DNA from: Phycisphaerales bacterium
GTDB lineage: Bacteria; Planctomycetota; Phycisphaerae; Phycisphaerales; SM1A02
Length of the DNA stretch: 8,125 nt
Direction: 5' to 3'
Assembly: GCA_029243925.1 (NCBI GenBank)
Contig: JAQWRC010000401.1
Location: forward strand, 1-8,125
In this document: positions 1 to 5,954 of the stretch, piece after piece
How positions within the stretch are numbered: position 1 is the first letter of the stretch
How the letters are laid out: each line of letters starts with the position of its first letter
The notes under the pieces: generated by a model
Told to the model about the DNA's origin: nothing
The model's database searches: none
What the model saw: the letters and a program-made list of their open reading frames with translations, nothing else
Translations under genes and position numbers: made by a program

Positions 1-2249
1 GCTTCCGGCAGGTAGCCTTCACTCATCAATGCTCTGATCAACTGATTGGCAATCGGACCGGCCACTCGACCGCCACTGCCCCCGTGCTCGACGAGTACCG
101 CCAATGCGTATTCCGGCTCCTCTTCACCCGCCATCCCGACGAACCATGCATGATGCAGTCCTTCGACGCGTTCGTTTTCGCCAAGCACACCGTCGCCATC
201 AAGATCGGACGGCATCGGCGGTGCCTGCGCAGTACCGGTCTTGCCCCAGATCCGTGTTGGCTCGACATTGAAGATGCGGTCGTAGTCGCCAGGACCGTAC
301 CGCACGCGACTCCCGGTTCCGTGATTGGCGGTTACGGCTGATTCAAGCCCTTCGAGGATCACATCAACAACGTGTTGATCAATGATCCGGTCTTCCGACT
401 CCTGTTCACCCCGCACCCCACGGACAAGCGTCGGCGTCAATCGCTGGCCTCCACGAGCAAGAATGGCGAACGCATTGGCGGCATGCAACGGCGTCCAGGC
501 GAAACGCCCTTGGCCGATGGCAAGCATGATCGCCTCGAAGTCGGCTTCGCCCGCGCGATGAAGCTGCTCGATCTCCTGCGCATTGGGAAGACTTCCCGCA
601 GACTCGACGGCGGCGTGTCCGTGCGCCGAAAGTCCCGTATCAAGCCGACGTCCGGCTCCGAAATATTCAAGCCAGTCGGACACACGATCAGCACCGAGAC
701 GCGAACCGAGTTCATAGAAGAAGCAGTTGCATGATCTCGCCAAAGCTTCCTCCGCATGAAGATCGCCGTGCGTTGCCAGATCGTAGCGCGGACGGTAAAT
801 CCAACACCGAGCAATGTCCCTGCGCCCGGGGTAATGATGGCCGGTGCAGGTGATAGAAGAATCGAGTTCGTGTTCCCCTTCCATAACGGCTGCCGCGAGC
901 ACCATCGGCTTCACGATCGAACCGGGAGGATAGACCGCTTCTACCGGCCGCTGCACCCAAGGCGATCGCGTCTCGCGATCAACGGGCGTCATCTGATTCA
1001 TCAAGGAGACATTCGGCGCCGATGCCATCGCCAGAACTTCACCCGTCTTGATATCAAGTATCACTGCGGCAGCGTTCAACGACCTCCCCATCTCCAAGCC
1101 AGTGTCCCCATGCCAGGATTGCACTGTGAGCAGACCACTGGCATCTGAGAGGATGAACTCGGCTTGTGCCTGTAAGGCGATGTCCAGCGTGGTCTGCAGG
1201 TCCTTGCCTGGGACCGGATCAACTCTGGTTTCCTCATCACGATCACGCCGTCGGGCAATTGACCCACGCGAACCGCGCAACCAGTCTTCCCAAGCCCGCT
1301 CAAGACCACTGTCGCCGACCTCGTCATCCAGCAGGTAACCACCGGTGTCGACGGCGCCGGTGTCGACATCACGAAATGGACGTCGACTCATGTCTTCTTC
1401 CCATACGCCTTGACGAACATCACCGAGCACCTGCAACCCGACTTGATCAAGATGCGCCGAACGTTCCGCCTCCTCCTGCATGCCACGTGGAAGTGTCATG
1501 CTGTCGACGCTGACTGCCTGGGACTGCTGAGGCCGAATACGAACTCTCGCATACCGAACCTGCACCAGCTCAGGATGCGCGTCGGAAAATCGCTGGACGG
1601 TCACTGCCTGGCTGTCGTTTATATTCGGAAGCACGACGTGGAATGCTTCCTGTTCCGCGATGGGCCGTTGACGGAAGTTGGGGCGGTCCGCAGCATCACT
1701 GAAACGATTTTCATGACGTTGCCGCTGGCGATCCCAGACGACCGCCGCCATGTGCTGCACTTTGCCCTTGATCTGATTGCCCACCAACTCGATTTCAGCA
1801 ACGCTGCTGCCATTGGCGTCCGCCAACATCGCCCACATGGAATCGATGACCTCGGCAAATGGACCGCGATGCTGATCAATCAGCACTTCACGCTCCTCTG
1901 GGCCCAGCATGTTCCACCGTTCTCGACCAACCGCGGCCCGAGCCGCCCGCGCCGCCCGCTGCTCCACCCATGTTCCCGTCATCGAGTCATACGACACGGC
2001 GACGTCATAGGCTGGCCGATCTTCGGCCAGCAGGCGCCCCTTGCGATCGTAGATGCTTCCCCGCCAGGTCGGCAGCCAGGTCTGCACGTGCAGCCGTGAC
2101 TGCGCGACTGCGTGATGCTGATCGCCCTCGACGATGGCCAAGCGGACCAACTGAGCCAGCAGAATCAGAATCACAAAGACCGCGCATGCCGCTAGGACGA
2201 GCACGCGGCGTTGAAACATCGAGGTTCCGATTCGAATGGTGGTCTGCAT
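1..2249 (-). CDS. mrdA: Penicillin-binding protein 2 (class B transpeptidase), C-terminus beyond window
   Basis: Class B PBPs cross-link peptidoglycan stem peptides in the periplasm; PBP2 types work with RodA in cell elongation. Translated on the minus strand, the frame stays open for 749 codons to the left edge, so the end is missing. Residues 16-38 form one membrane anchor. Residues about 62-85 (RGSIYDRKGRLLAEDRPAY) are the PBP2 pedestal signature. The transpeptidase domain carries S444-I-V-K447 (nucleophile motif, after PPG), S506-C-N508 and K670-T-G672. SxxK lies about 115 residues later than in E. coli PBP2 (Ser330), because the non-catalytic region is expanded, while the spacing from SxxK to KTG is normal. 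A 12-residue EF-hand-like loop follows KTG. The start at 2249 is the first ATG after an in-frame stop (2283-2285); ATG 2219 is an alternative that keeps the anchor, and neither has a strong ribosome binding site. It lies 113 bases downstream of aat and may be co-transcribed. An FtsI-like role is less likely given the PBP2-like tail, but rodA is not visible. Confidence 0.93.
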   Translation of the reverse strand, partial: MQTTIRIGTSMFQRRVLVLAACAVFVILILLAQLVRLAIVEGDQHHAVAQSRLHVQTWLPTWRGSIYDRKGRLLAEDRPAYDVAVSYDSMTGTWVEQRAARAARAAVGRERWNMLGPEEREVLIDQHRGPFAEVIDSMWAMLADANGSSVAEIELVGNQIKGKVQHMAAVVWDRQRQRHENRFSDAADRPNFRQRPIAEQEAFHVVLPNINDSQAVTVQRFSDAHPELVQVRYARVRIRPQQSQAVSVDSMTLPRGMQEEAERSAHLDQVGLQVLGDVRQGVWEEDMSRRPFRDVDTGAVDTGGYLLDDEVGDSGLERAWEDWLRGSRGSIARRRDRDEETRVDPVPGKDLQTTLDIALQAQAEFILSDASGLLTVQSWHGDTGLEMGRSLNAAAVILDIKTGEVLAMASAPNVSLMNQMTPVDRETRSPWVQRPVEAVYPPGSIVKPMVLAAAVMEGEHELDSSITCTGHHYPGRRDIARCWIYRPRYDLATHGDLHAEEALARSCNCFFYELGSRLGADRVSDWLEYFGAGRRLDTGLSAHGHAAVESAGSLPNAQEIEQLHRAGEADFEAIMLAIGQGRFAWTPLHAANAFAILARGGQRLTPTLVRGVRGEQESEDRIIDQHVVDVILEGLESAVTANHGTGSRVRYGPGDYDRIFNVEPTRIWGKTGTAQAPPMPSDLDGDGVLGENERVEGLHHAWFVGMAGEEEPEYALAVLVEHGGSGGRVAGPIANQLIRALMSEGYLPE
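171..206 (-). other. EF-hand-type calcium-loop motif inside PBP2
   Basis: Codons for PBP2 residues 682-693 read DLDGDGVLGENE. This fits the canonical 12-residue EF-hand loop: Asp at 1, 3 and 5, Gly at 6, an aliphatic residue at 8 and Glu at 12. It starts 12 residues after the lysine of the KTG motif, in the loop before the HAWFVGMAG strand. No second EF-hand or flanking dockerin repeat is seen. Calcium binding is inferred from the pattern only. Confidence 0.6.
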
Positions 2250-2306
2250 GGCCGTCCCTGGCGATATTGGCAGTCCTTCTACTCAGGCAGGATACGCTGA
2301 AATCAA

Positions 2307-2318
2307 GCCCATATGGGC
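2307..2318. repeat. 12-bp perfect palindrome between aat and PBP2 gene
   Basis: GCCCATATGGGC is its own reverse complement and sits in the 113-base gap between the aat stop and the PBP2 start. It has no loop, so it would act as a dimeric protein site rather than an RNA hairpin. No second copy was noticed in the window, and chance occurrence is quite possible. Confidence 0.3.
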
Positions 2319-2362
2319 CTGGATCGCCCCGAAGATCAAATGACTCACCACATGAGCAAGCG

Positions 2363-2977
2363 TCACGAGCCCCAGTCCGCCTCGGCAACCAGTGCAGTTG
2401 CCAGCCTGTACTGATATTCGGACCGTGGGATGCTTTCACATCCGAAACGAATCAGATGTGGCGTGCTGAACTGGACATCGAGCAGAAGAAATCCCCCCCT
2501 CCGAAGACGTTCAACGAGATGGACCAGGCATACCTTCGACCCATCACGGCCGTCCTGAGGATCGCTGAACATCGACTCGCCGAAGAAGGCCCCTCCGATC
2601 GAAACGCCATAGAGCCCTGCGACCAATACTCCATCGCGCCTCGCTTCAATCGAGTGAGCCTGGCCCCGATGGTGGAGTTCGAGATAGCAGTTGATGATTC
2701 GATCATCGATCCAGGTGTCGTCGGCTTCAGGGCGGGGCGCAGCACAGGAGCGAATGACCGATTCAAAATCCCGGTCACAGCTCACCTCGAACCGTTCTGA
2801 TTGAACAACGCGATCCAGTGAACGCGGCACGTGGAATTTGTCCAAGGGGATCACCGCGCGTGGATCCGGATCGTACCAACCAAGGTCCCCCGTCTCAGGA
2901 TCAACCATCGGGAAAATGCCCTGCAGACAGCCGGCGATGACCATCTCGGGGGTGCAAGGTGTGTGTTCATGCTCCAT
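2363..2977 (-). CDS. aat: Leucyl/phenylalanyl-tRNA--protein transferase
   Basis: Aat transfers Leu or Phe from aminoacyl-tRNA to the N-terminal Lys or Arg of proteins, creating N-degrons recognised by ClpS/ClpAP in the cytoplasm. The 204-residue product shows the family blocks in order: GIFPM (20-24) and YDPDPRAVIP (35-44), TWIDDRI (88-94), HRGQAHSIE (103-111), GLYGVSIGGAFFGESMFS (121-138), SK (147-148), LLDVQF (165-170) and a C-terminal FGCESIPRSEY (178-188). It is shorter than the E. coli enzyme (about 234 residues), lacking part of the N-terminal lobe and ending soon after the last block. A small insertion (PQDGRDG) follows GESMFS. Starting at 2977 keeps the TPEMVI helix before GIFP; ATG 2944 would remove it. 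The ribosome binding site is weak. It is divergent from the lamin-tail gene and upstream of PBP2 on the same strand. Confidence 0.95.
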   Translation of the reverse strand: MEHEHTPCTPEMVIAGCLQGIFPMVDPETGDLGWYDPDPRAVIPLDKFHVPRSLDRVVQSERFEVSCDRDFESVIRSCAAPRPEADDTWIDDRIINCYLELHHRGQAHSIEARRDGVLVAGLYGVSIGGAFFGESMFSDPQDGRDGSKVCLVHLVERLRRGGFLLLDVQFSTPHLIRFGCESIPRSEYQYRLATALVAEADWGS

Positions 2978-2995
2978 GACACGTGCAACCTACCC

Positions 2996-3796
2996 ATGCA
3001 GTATCTTCTTGTCATGTGCCTGCCTCTGATCGTATCCCTATCGCTGTCCAGCATGACCGCTGGCGAACAGCTCTGCATCACCGAAATCATGTACGACCCC
3101 GCCTCATCTGAACGAAGAGGCGAGTCGGAATGGGTCGAACTGGCCAATCTTGGCTCGTCCGCCATCGATCTTCAGGGATGGCGACTTGATGATGAGGATG
3201 CATCCGACTGGGGCCCGCTGAGCGGCACACTGGAACCCGGGCAAGTAGCGGTCGTCATCAATGGCGACGCGACAACCGCCGAAGAGTTCCGCAAGGCATG
3301 GACCGATGACCCCGACGCAGAACCTGCGTTTCTCATCCTCCCTGTTCGGTGGGGCTCGTTGGCCAACAAGCCAACCGCTGACAATGAAATCCTGCAGTTG
3401 CTTGATCCCGACAACACCGCCGTCTGCACGGTCAACTACCAGCGCGGAGGCGACTGGCCAGATCCCAAACGACGCGGCGAAAGCATCCACCTCCTGAAGT
3501 TGGATGATCCAATCTCCTTTGAAGCAGGCAACTGGGGATTGACACAGATCGGCCATCCTGGAGCCCGCACTGCCACGCCGACCCCCATCTTCACCAAGCC
3601 TGATGTGGGCTCCCCCGGCACGCTCCCAGGCACACCTGCCATTCGTCCCACCCCTACACGCAAGCCACCACCCACGCCCACAGCCGAACCTGCACCTCCT
3701 ACCCCGGCTCCAAGCCCATCTGTGCCCCCAAAAACACCAAAATCGCCCCCGCCACCTCCTCCGCCACCCGCCGAGGATGATGACGTGCCTTATTGA
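2996..3796 (+). CDS. Secreted lamin-tail-domain protein with proline-rich C-terminus
   Basis: The 266-residue product starts with a signal peptide (hydrophobic residues 3-19, likely cut after TAG at 23). A lamin-tail domain (LTD) follows: ITEIMYDP (28-35), ESEWVELANLGSSAIDLQGWRLDDE (43-67), a middle strand LEPGQVAVVING (79-90), and DNEILQLLDPDNTAVCTVNY (129-148). LTD domains are immunoglobulin-like folds found in many secreted bacterial proteins, often beside nucleases or adhesins, but no enzyme domain is present here. Residues about 200-258 are Pro/Thr-rich, with eight consecutive prolines at 251-258, and the protein ends DDDVPY. No C-terminal anchor is seen. The frame is open further upstream (ATG 2831), but that part is antisense to aat and would bury the signal peptide, so ATG 2996 was chosen; no clear ribosome binding site precedes it. 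The exact function is unknown; an extracellular or envelope structural role is inferred. Confidence 0.85.
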   Translation: MQYLLVMCLPLIVSLSLSSMTAGEQLCITEIMYDPASSERRGESEWVELANLGSSAIDLQGWRLDDEDASDWGPLSGTLEPGQVAVVINGDATTAEEFRKAWTDDPDAEPAFLILPVRWGSLANKPTADNEILQLLDPDNTAVCTVNYQRGGDWPDPKRRGESIHLLKLDDPISFEAGNWGLTQIGHPGARTATPTPIFTKPDVGSPGTLPGTPAIRPTPTRKPPPTPTAEPAPPTPAPSPSVPPKTPKSPPPPPPPPAEDDDVPY

Positions 3797-3825
3797 TTGC
3801 AGCCAAGCGACTCCCCTTCTACAAT
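3797..3825 (+). promoter_or_regulatory. Candidate sigma70-type promoter for the 3832-4140 region
   Basis: TTGCAG (3797-3802) and TACAAT (3820-3825) are 17 bases apart. The -10 box matches TATAAT at five of six positions; the -35 keeps only TTG. It begins directly after the lamin-tail stop codon and would start RNA near 3832, just ahead of the small ORF, the stem-loops and the tRNA-Gln gene. No better promoter was seen nearer the tRNA or glmU. Confidence 0.45.
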
Positions 3826-3855
3826 CTTCGATTCTTCCCTTGTGAGGAGCCGTCG

Positions 3856-3978
3856 GTGACACGATTTCGTGGCGCCGCAAGGGGCACCCTGGTCGCGGTT
3901 GACAGGTGTTCCAGCTCCGGGAATGACGACCGCGGCTTCAACGTTGCTTTGGCACGTTGTGTCCGCGACATCTTCTGA
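3856..3978 (+). CDS. Possible 40-aa small ORF, formylglycine-enzyme-like tail
   Basis: A GTG at 3856 follows GAGGAG (3844-3849) by six bases and opens 40 codons ending in TGA at 3976-3978. GC at third codon positions (about 27 of 40) is in keeping with a coding frame in this GC-rich DNA. The product has no membrane segment. Its second half, SSSGNDDRGFNVALAR, resembles the end of FGE-sulfatase/SUMF1 C-type-lectin folds (pattern R-NDN-GFRVA-AR), with an RGAAR block before it where those proteins have RGGSW. It could be a decayed C-terminal fragment of such a gene, a true small protein, or a chance frame over a structured RNA. No parent domain lies upstream in any frame I checked. The similarity was judged by eye. 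Confidence 0.3.
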   Translation: MTRFRGAARGTLVAVDRCSSSGNDDRGFNVALARCVRDIF

Positions 3979-4006
3979 AGGCCTCAATGGCCGGAAGGAC
4001 GCGGAC
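3961..4006 (+). other. Strong nested stem-loop before tRNA-Gln
   Basis: The outer stem GTCCGCG (3961-3967) pairs with CGCGGAC (4000-4006) over seven perfect base pairs. Inside it CTTC (3972-3975) pairs with GAAG (3994-3997), then GGCC (3980-3983) with GGCC (3989-3992) around a TCAAT loop. The small ORF stop lies inside the hairpin. No T-run follows, so a simple intrinsic terminator is unlikely. A second small hairpin, GGGA/TCCC at 4007-4018, follows at once. Confidence 0.5.
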
Positions 4007-4048
4007 GGGAACAATCCCGCTTCAACGTCACACAGTACGTACATACCT

Positions 4049-4120
4049 TGGCCCGTGGTGTAATTGGTAACACACCTGTTTTTGGTACAGGCATTCCAAG
4101 TTCAAGTCTTGGCGGGCCAG
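4049..4120 (+). tRNA. trnQ: tRNA-Gln (anticodon UUG)
   Basis: A full cloverleaf can be drawn. The acceptor stem TGGCCCG (4049-4055) pairs with CGGGCCA (4113-4119). The D-arm contains GTGTAATTGGTAACAC. The anticodon stem CCTGT (4075-4079)/ACAGG (4087-4091) encloses TTTTGGT, with anticodon TTG at 4082-4084 reading CAA (and CAG by wobble). The T-arm is CCAAG-TTCAAGT-CTTGG. The first pair is U1-A72 and the discriminator base is G73 (4120), both typical Gln identity features. The 3' CCA is not encoded and must be added enzymatically. The gene ends 19 bases before the glmU start, with no terminator between, so the tRNA may be cut from the 5' end of the glmU-prs transcript. Confidence 0.96.
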
Positions 4121-4139
4121 TTGAGGAACTCACTACTTC

Positions 4140-4928
4140 ATGCACGACTCTGCAACCTCATCCCGACCCTTGGCCGCGATCATTCTCGCCGCGGGGAAAG
4201 GTACGCGCATGGCCGGCGACCTTCCAAAGGTCGCCCATCCGGTTGCAGATGCTCCAATGGTGAAATGGGTTGTTGACGCCGTTCGCACGGCCGGAGTCCA
4301 GCGAGTCATCGTCGTCGTCGGCTATCAAGCCCAGGATGTCCAGGATGTCTTCGCAGGCGATGACGGGATCGAGTACGTCATGCAGCATGATCAGCATGGA
4401 ACAGGCCACGCTGTAGATGTCTGCCGAAGCATCATGGCAGACTTCGAGGGCGACACATTCGTTCTTGCCGGCGACGGCCCACTGATTCGCGCCGAAACAC
4501 TGCGCATCATGCAGGACGTCCACCATGCCCAGGAGGCCTCGGCAACGCTTGCAACATCGGTCATCGATGATCCCACTGGATATGGGCGAATCGTGCGGGA
4601 TGCCCAAGGACGCTTCGAAGCCATTGTCGAGCACAAGAATGCCACCGAAGAACAACGTGGACTTCACGAGGTCTACCCCAGCTACGCACTCTTCGACAAT
4701 CGCAGCCTCTTTGCCCAACTTGAGTGTCTTGAGGCCGACTCGCTCACCGGTGAATTCTATCTGACCGAACTCCCGGCAGGCCTCCGAGCCGCAGGGCATA
4801 CCGTTGAACTCGTTGATGCCGTCCCCCCAGAGGACGTTCTTTCAATCAATACGATGGAACAACTCGCTGAAGTGGATGCCATCCTTCGCACTCGACTCGC
4901 CTCCAACGTCGTGGAGACCACACCATGA
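4140..4928 (+). CDS. glmU: GlmU-like nucleotidyltransferase, uridyltransferase domain only
   Basis: GlmU makes UDP-GlcNAc from GlcNAc-1-phosphate and UTP, feeding peptidoglycan and lipopolysaccharide synthesis. The 262-residue protein has the nucleotide-binding LAAGKGTRM (16-24), LPK (28-30), QHGTGHAV (85-92), the metal-binding Asp in AGDGPLI (D112), GYGRIVR (147-153), IVEHKNA (162-168) and SIN (N237, second metal ligand). It stops where full-length GlmU would enter the left-handed beta-helix acetyltransferase domain, so that step must come from another protein or the substrate arrives already acetylated. E164 of the sugar site is kept, but the position matching E. coli N169 is Y179 (EVYPSY instead of EINTGI), so the sugar substrate could differ. 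The start has GAGGA at 4123-4127, 12 bases away. The stop overlaps the prs start in ATGA, implying translational coupling. Confidence 0.88.
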   Translation: MHDSATSSRPLAAIILAAGKGTRMAGDLPKVAHPVADAPMVKWVVDAVRTAGVQRVIVVVGYQAQDVQDVFAGDDGIEYVMQHDQHGTGHAVDVCRSIMADFEGDTFVLAGDGPLIRAETLRIMQDVHHAQEASATLATSVIDDPTGYGRIVRDAQGRFEAIVEHKNATEEQRGLHEVYPSYALFDNRSLFAQLECLEADSLTGEFYLTELPAGLRAAGHTVELVDAVPPEDVLSINTMEQLAEVDAILRTRLASNVVETTP

Positions 4929-5908
4929 GCGCAGTAGACCGAGACCACCTGAAGATCTTCGCTGGACGGGCAGGCGTTGACCTGACCGATGCACTCTGCC
5001 AACACCTCCTGCTTCCAGTAGGCCAAGGTGAAACAGAGTTGTTCCCCGACGGCGAACTGATCGTCCGAGTCGAAGAGGACGTACGGGGACGTGACTGCTT
5101 CGTCATTCAGTCGACCTGTGATCCGGTCAATGCGAATCTCATGGAGCTCTTGATCTACATCGACTGCCTCCGCCGCGCATCCGCCAAACGGATCACGGCC
5201 GTCATTCCCTACTTCGGATACGCACGACAGGACCGCAAGGAAGCCGGACGAACACCGATCACGGCCAAGCTGGTCGCAAACCTCATTGTTGCCGCTGGTG
5301 CCGATCGCGTACTCACCATGGACCTCCACGCCGCACAGATCCAGGGCTTCTTCGACGTCCCCGTGGACCACCTCACGGCCGCGACCGTATTCTGCGAATA
5401 CTTCGACACGATCCGCGACGAACTGGGCGACCTCGTGATCGTTTCGCCTGACGTTGGCAACGTCAAAGTCGCCAACGCGTACGCCAGTGTGCTTGATGCC
5501 GATCTCGCCATCGTCGACAAACGGCGGGAATCGGGCATGAAAGTCGCCTCGAAAAACCTCATCGGCAGCGTCAAAGGCCGAACGGTCCTCATGGTCGACG
5601 ACATGATTTCCACCGCCGGAACGATCTGTGAAGCCGCTCGACTTGTCATGGAACAAGGCGCAGTCGATGTGATTGCCGCCGCGTCCCACCCCGTCTTGGT
5701 TGGCCTGGCGATCGACCGCCTGAAAGACGCCCCCATCTCGCGACTGGTCGTCACCGACACGATTCCGGACAACGGCCGCCTTGATCTCATCCGACACAAA
5801 CTCGTCAGCCTCTCCGTTGCACCACTGCTCGGCGAAGCCATCCACCGCATCCATCACGACCAGTCGGTCTCGGCGCTGTTCCAGCGCGGCACCGGCACAA
5901 AACGATGA
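4925..5908 (+). CDS. prs: Ribose-phosphate pyrophosphokinase (PRPP synthetase)
   Basis: Prs transfers pyrophosphate from ATP to ribose-5-phosphate, giving PRPP for purine, pyrimidine, NAD, His and Trp synthesis in the cytoplasm. The 327-residue protein has FPDGE (40-44), VRG and IQST (61-64), PYFGYARQDRK (95-105), DLHAAQIQGFFDVPVDHL (133-150), VSPDVGNVKVA (173-183), VDKRR (197-201) and the PRPP loop VDDMISTAGT (224-233). Length and layout fit bacterial class I enzymes. Two positions differ from the usual bacterial consensus: S229 replaces Asp in the DDMIDTAGT loop, and GNVKVANAYA replaces GGVVRARAxA. Ser at the loop position also occurs in archaeal enzymes, so activity is expected. It is coupled to glmU by the ATGA overlap, the same order as in Bacillus subtilis, and rplY follows after 46 bases. 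Confidence 0.97.
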   Translation: MSAVDRDHLKIFAGRAGVDLTDALCQHLLLPVGQGETELFPDGELIVRVEEDVRGRDCFVIQSTCDPVNANLMELLIYIDCLRRASAKRITAVIPYFGYARQDRKEAGRTPITAKLVANLIVAAGADRVLTMDLHAAQIQGFFDVPVDHLTAATVFCEYFDTIRDELGDLVIVSPDVGNVKVANAYASVLDADLAIVDKRRESGMKVASKNLIGSVKGRTVLMVDDMISTAGTICEAARLVMEQGAVDVIAAASHPVLVGLAIDRLKDAPISRLVVTDTIPDNGRLDLIRHKLVSLSVAPLLGEAIHRIHHDQSVSALFQRGTGTKR

Positions 5909-5943
5909 ACCATCCGCGATATCGATAACGACATCGCTCAATG

Positions 5944-5949
5944 AGAGGA
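5944..5949 (+). promoter_or_regulatory. Ribosome binding site fixing the rplY start
   Basis: AGAGGA lies five bases before ATG 5955. The same frame is open back to ATG 5781 inside prs, so this site decides that translation begins at 5955, giving the expected L25 N-terminus. Confidence 0.7.
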
Positions 5950-5954
5950 ACACA

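Larger units (their letters stand above)
3856..4031 (+). ncRNA. Candidate structured RNA or leader upstream of tRNA-Gln
   Basis: Several stems can be drawn by hand. CACG/CGTG: 3860-3863 with 3868-3871. CGCGGT/ACCGCG: 3894-3899 with 3929-3934, enclosing TTCC/GGAA (3909-3912 with 3920-3923). CAACG-TGC/GCA-CGTTG: 3939-3959, one bulge. A 46-base nested stem: 3961-4006. GGGA/TCCC: 4007-4018. GTGAC (3856-3860) could pair with GTCAC (4027-4031) to close the whole. It matches none of the known RNAs I tested by eye: no SRP GGAAG-GAGC apical loop, no RNase P GAGGAAAG element, no tmRNA ends. It overlaps the small ORF, so at most one may be functional, or the ORF may be a leader peptide. No energy calculation was possible. 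Confidence 0.3.

Noticed and set aside
1410..2099. Plus-strand open frame (229 codons)
   Set aside because: It is antisense to PBP2, which has a continuous frame with pedestal and catalytic motifs; no recognisable domain.
2250..2362. Promoter for the PBP2 gene in the aat-PBP2 gap
   Set aside because: TTGATC/TTGATT -35-like words occur, but no -10 box at proper spacing is convincing; read-through from aat is simpler.
1859..2800. Long plus-strand open frame (313 codons)
   Set aside because: It lies antisense to the well-supported PBP2 and aat genes, has a Pro/Arg/Ser-rich biased composition and shows no family motifs.
2831..2995. Upstream extension of the lamin-tail frame from ATG 2831
   Set aside because: The extra 55 residues are antisense to the conserved N-terminus of Aat and would place the signal peptide inside the protein.
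3104..3880. Minus-strand open frame (258 codons), Trp/Arg/Gly-rich
   Set aside because: The reverse complement of the lamin-tail gene's proline-rich region; its odd composition is explained by reading CCN codons backwards.
3981..4006. GGCCGGAAGGAC as a signal recognition particle RNA loop
   Set aside because: The GGAAG part recalls the SRP apical loop, but the partner GAGCAGCC/GGTCAGG segments and the surrounding helix are missing.
4158..4799. Minus-strand open frame (213 codons) opposite glmU
   Set aside because: Antisense to the GlmU domain with all its motifs; the translated sequence has no family features.
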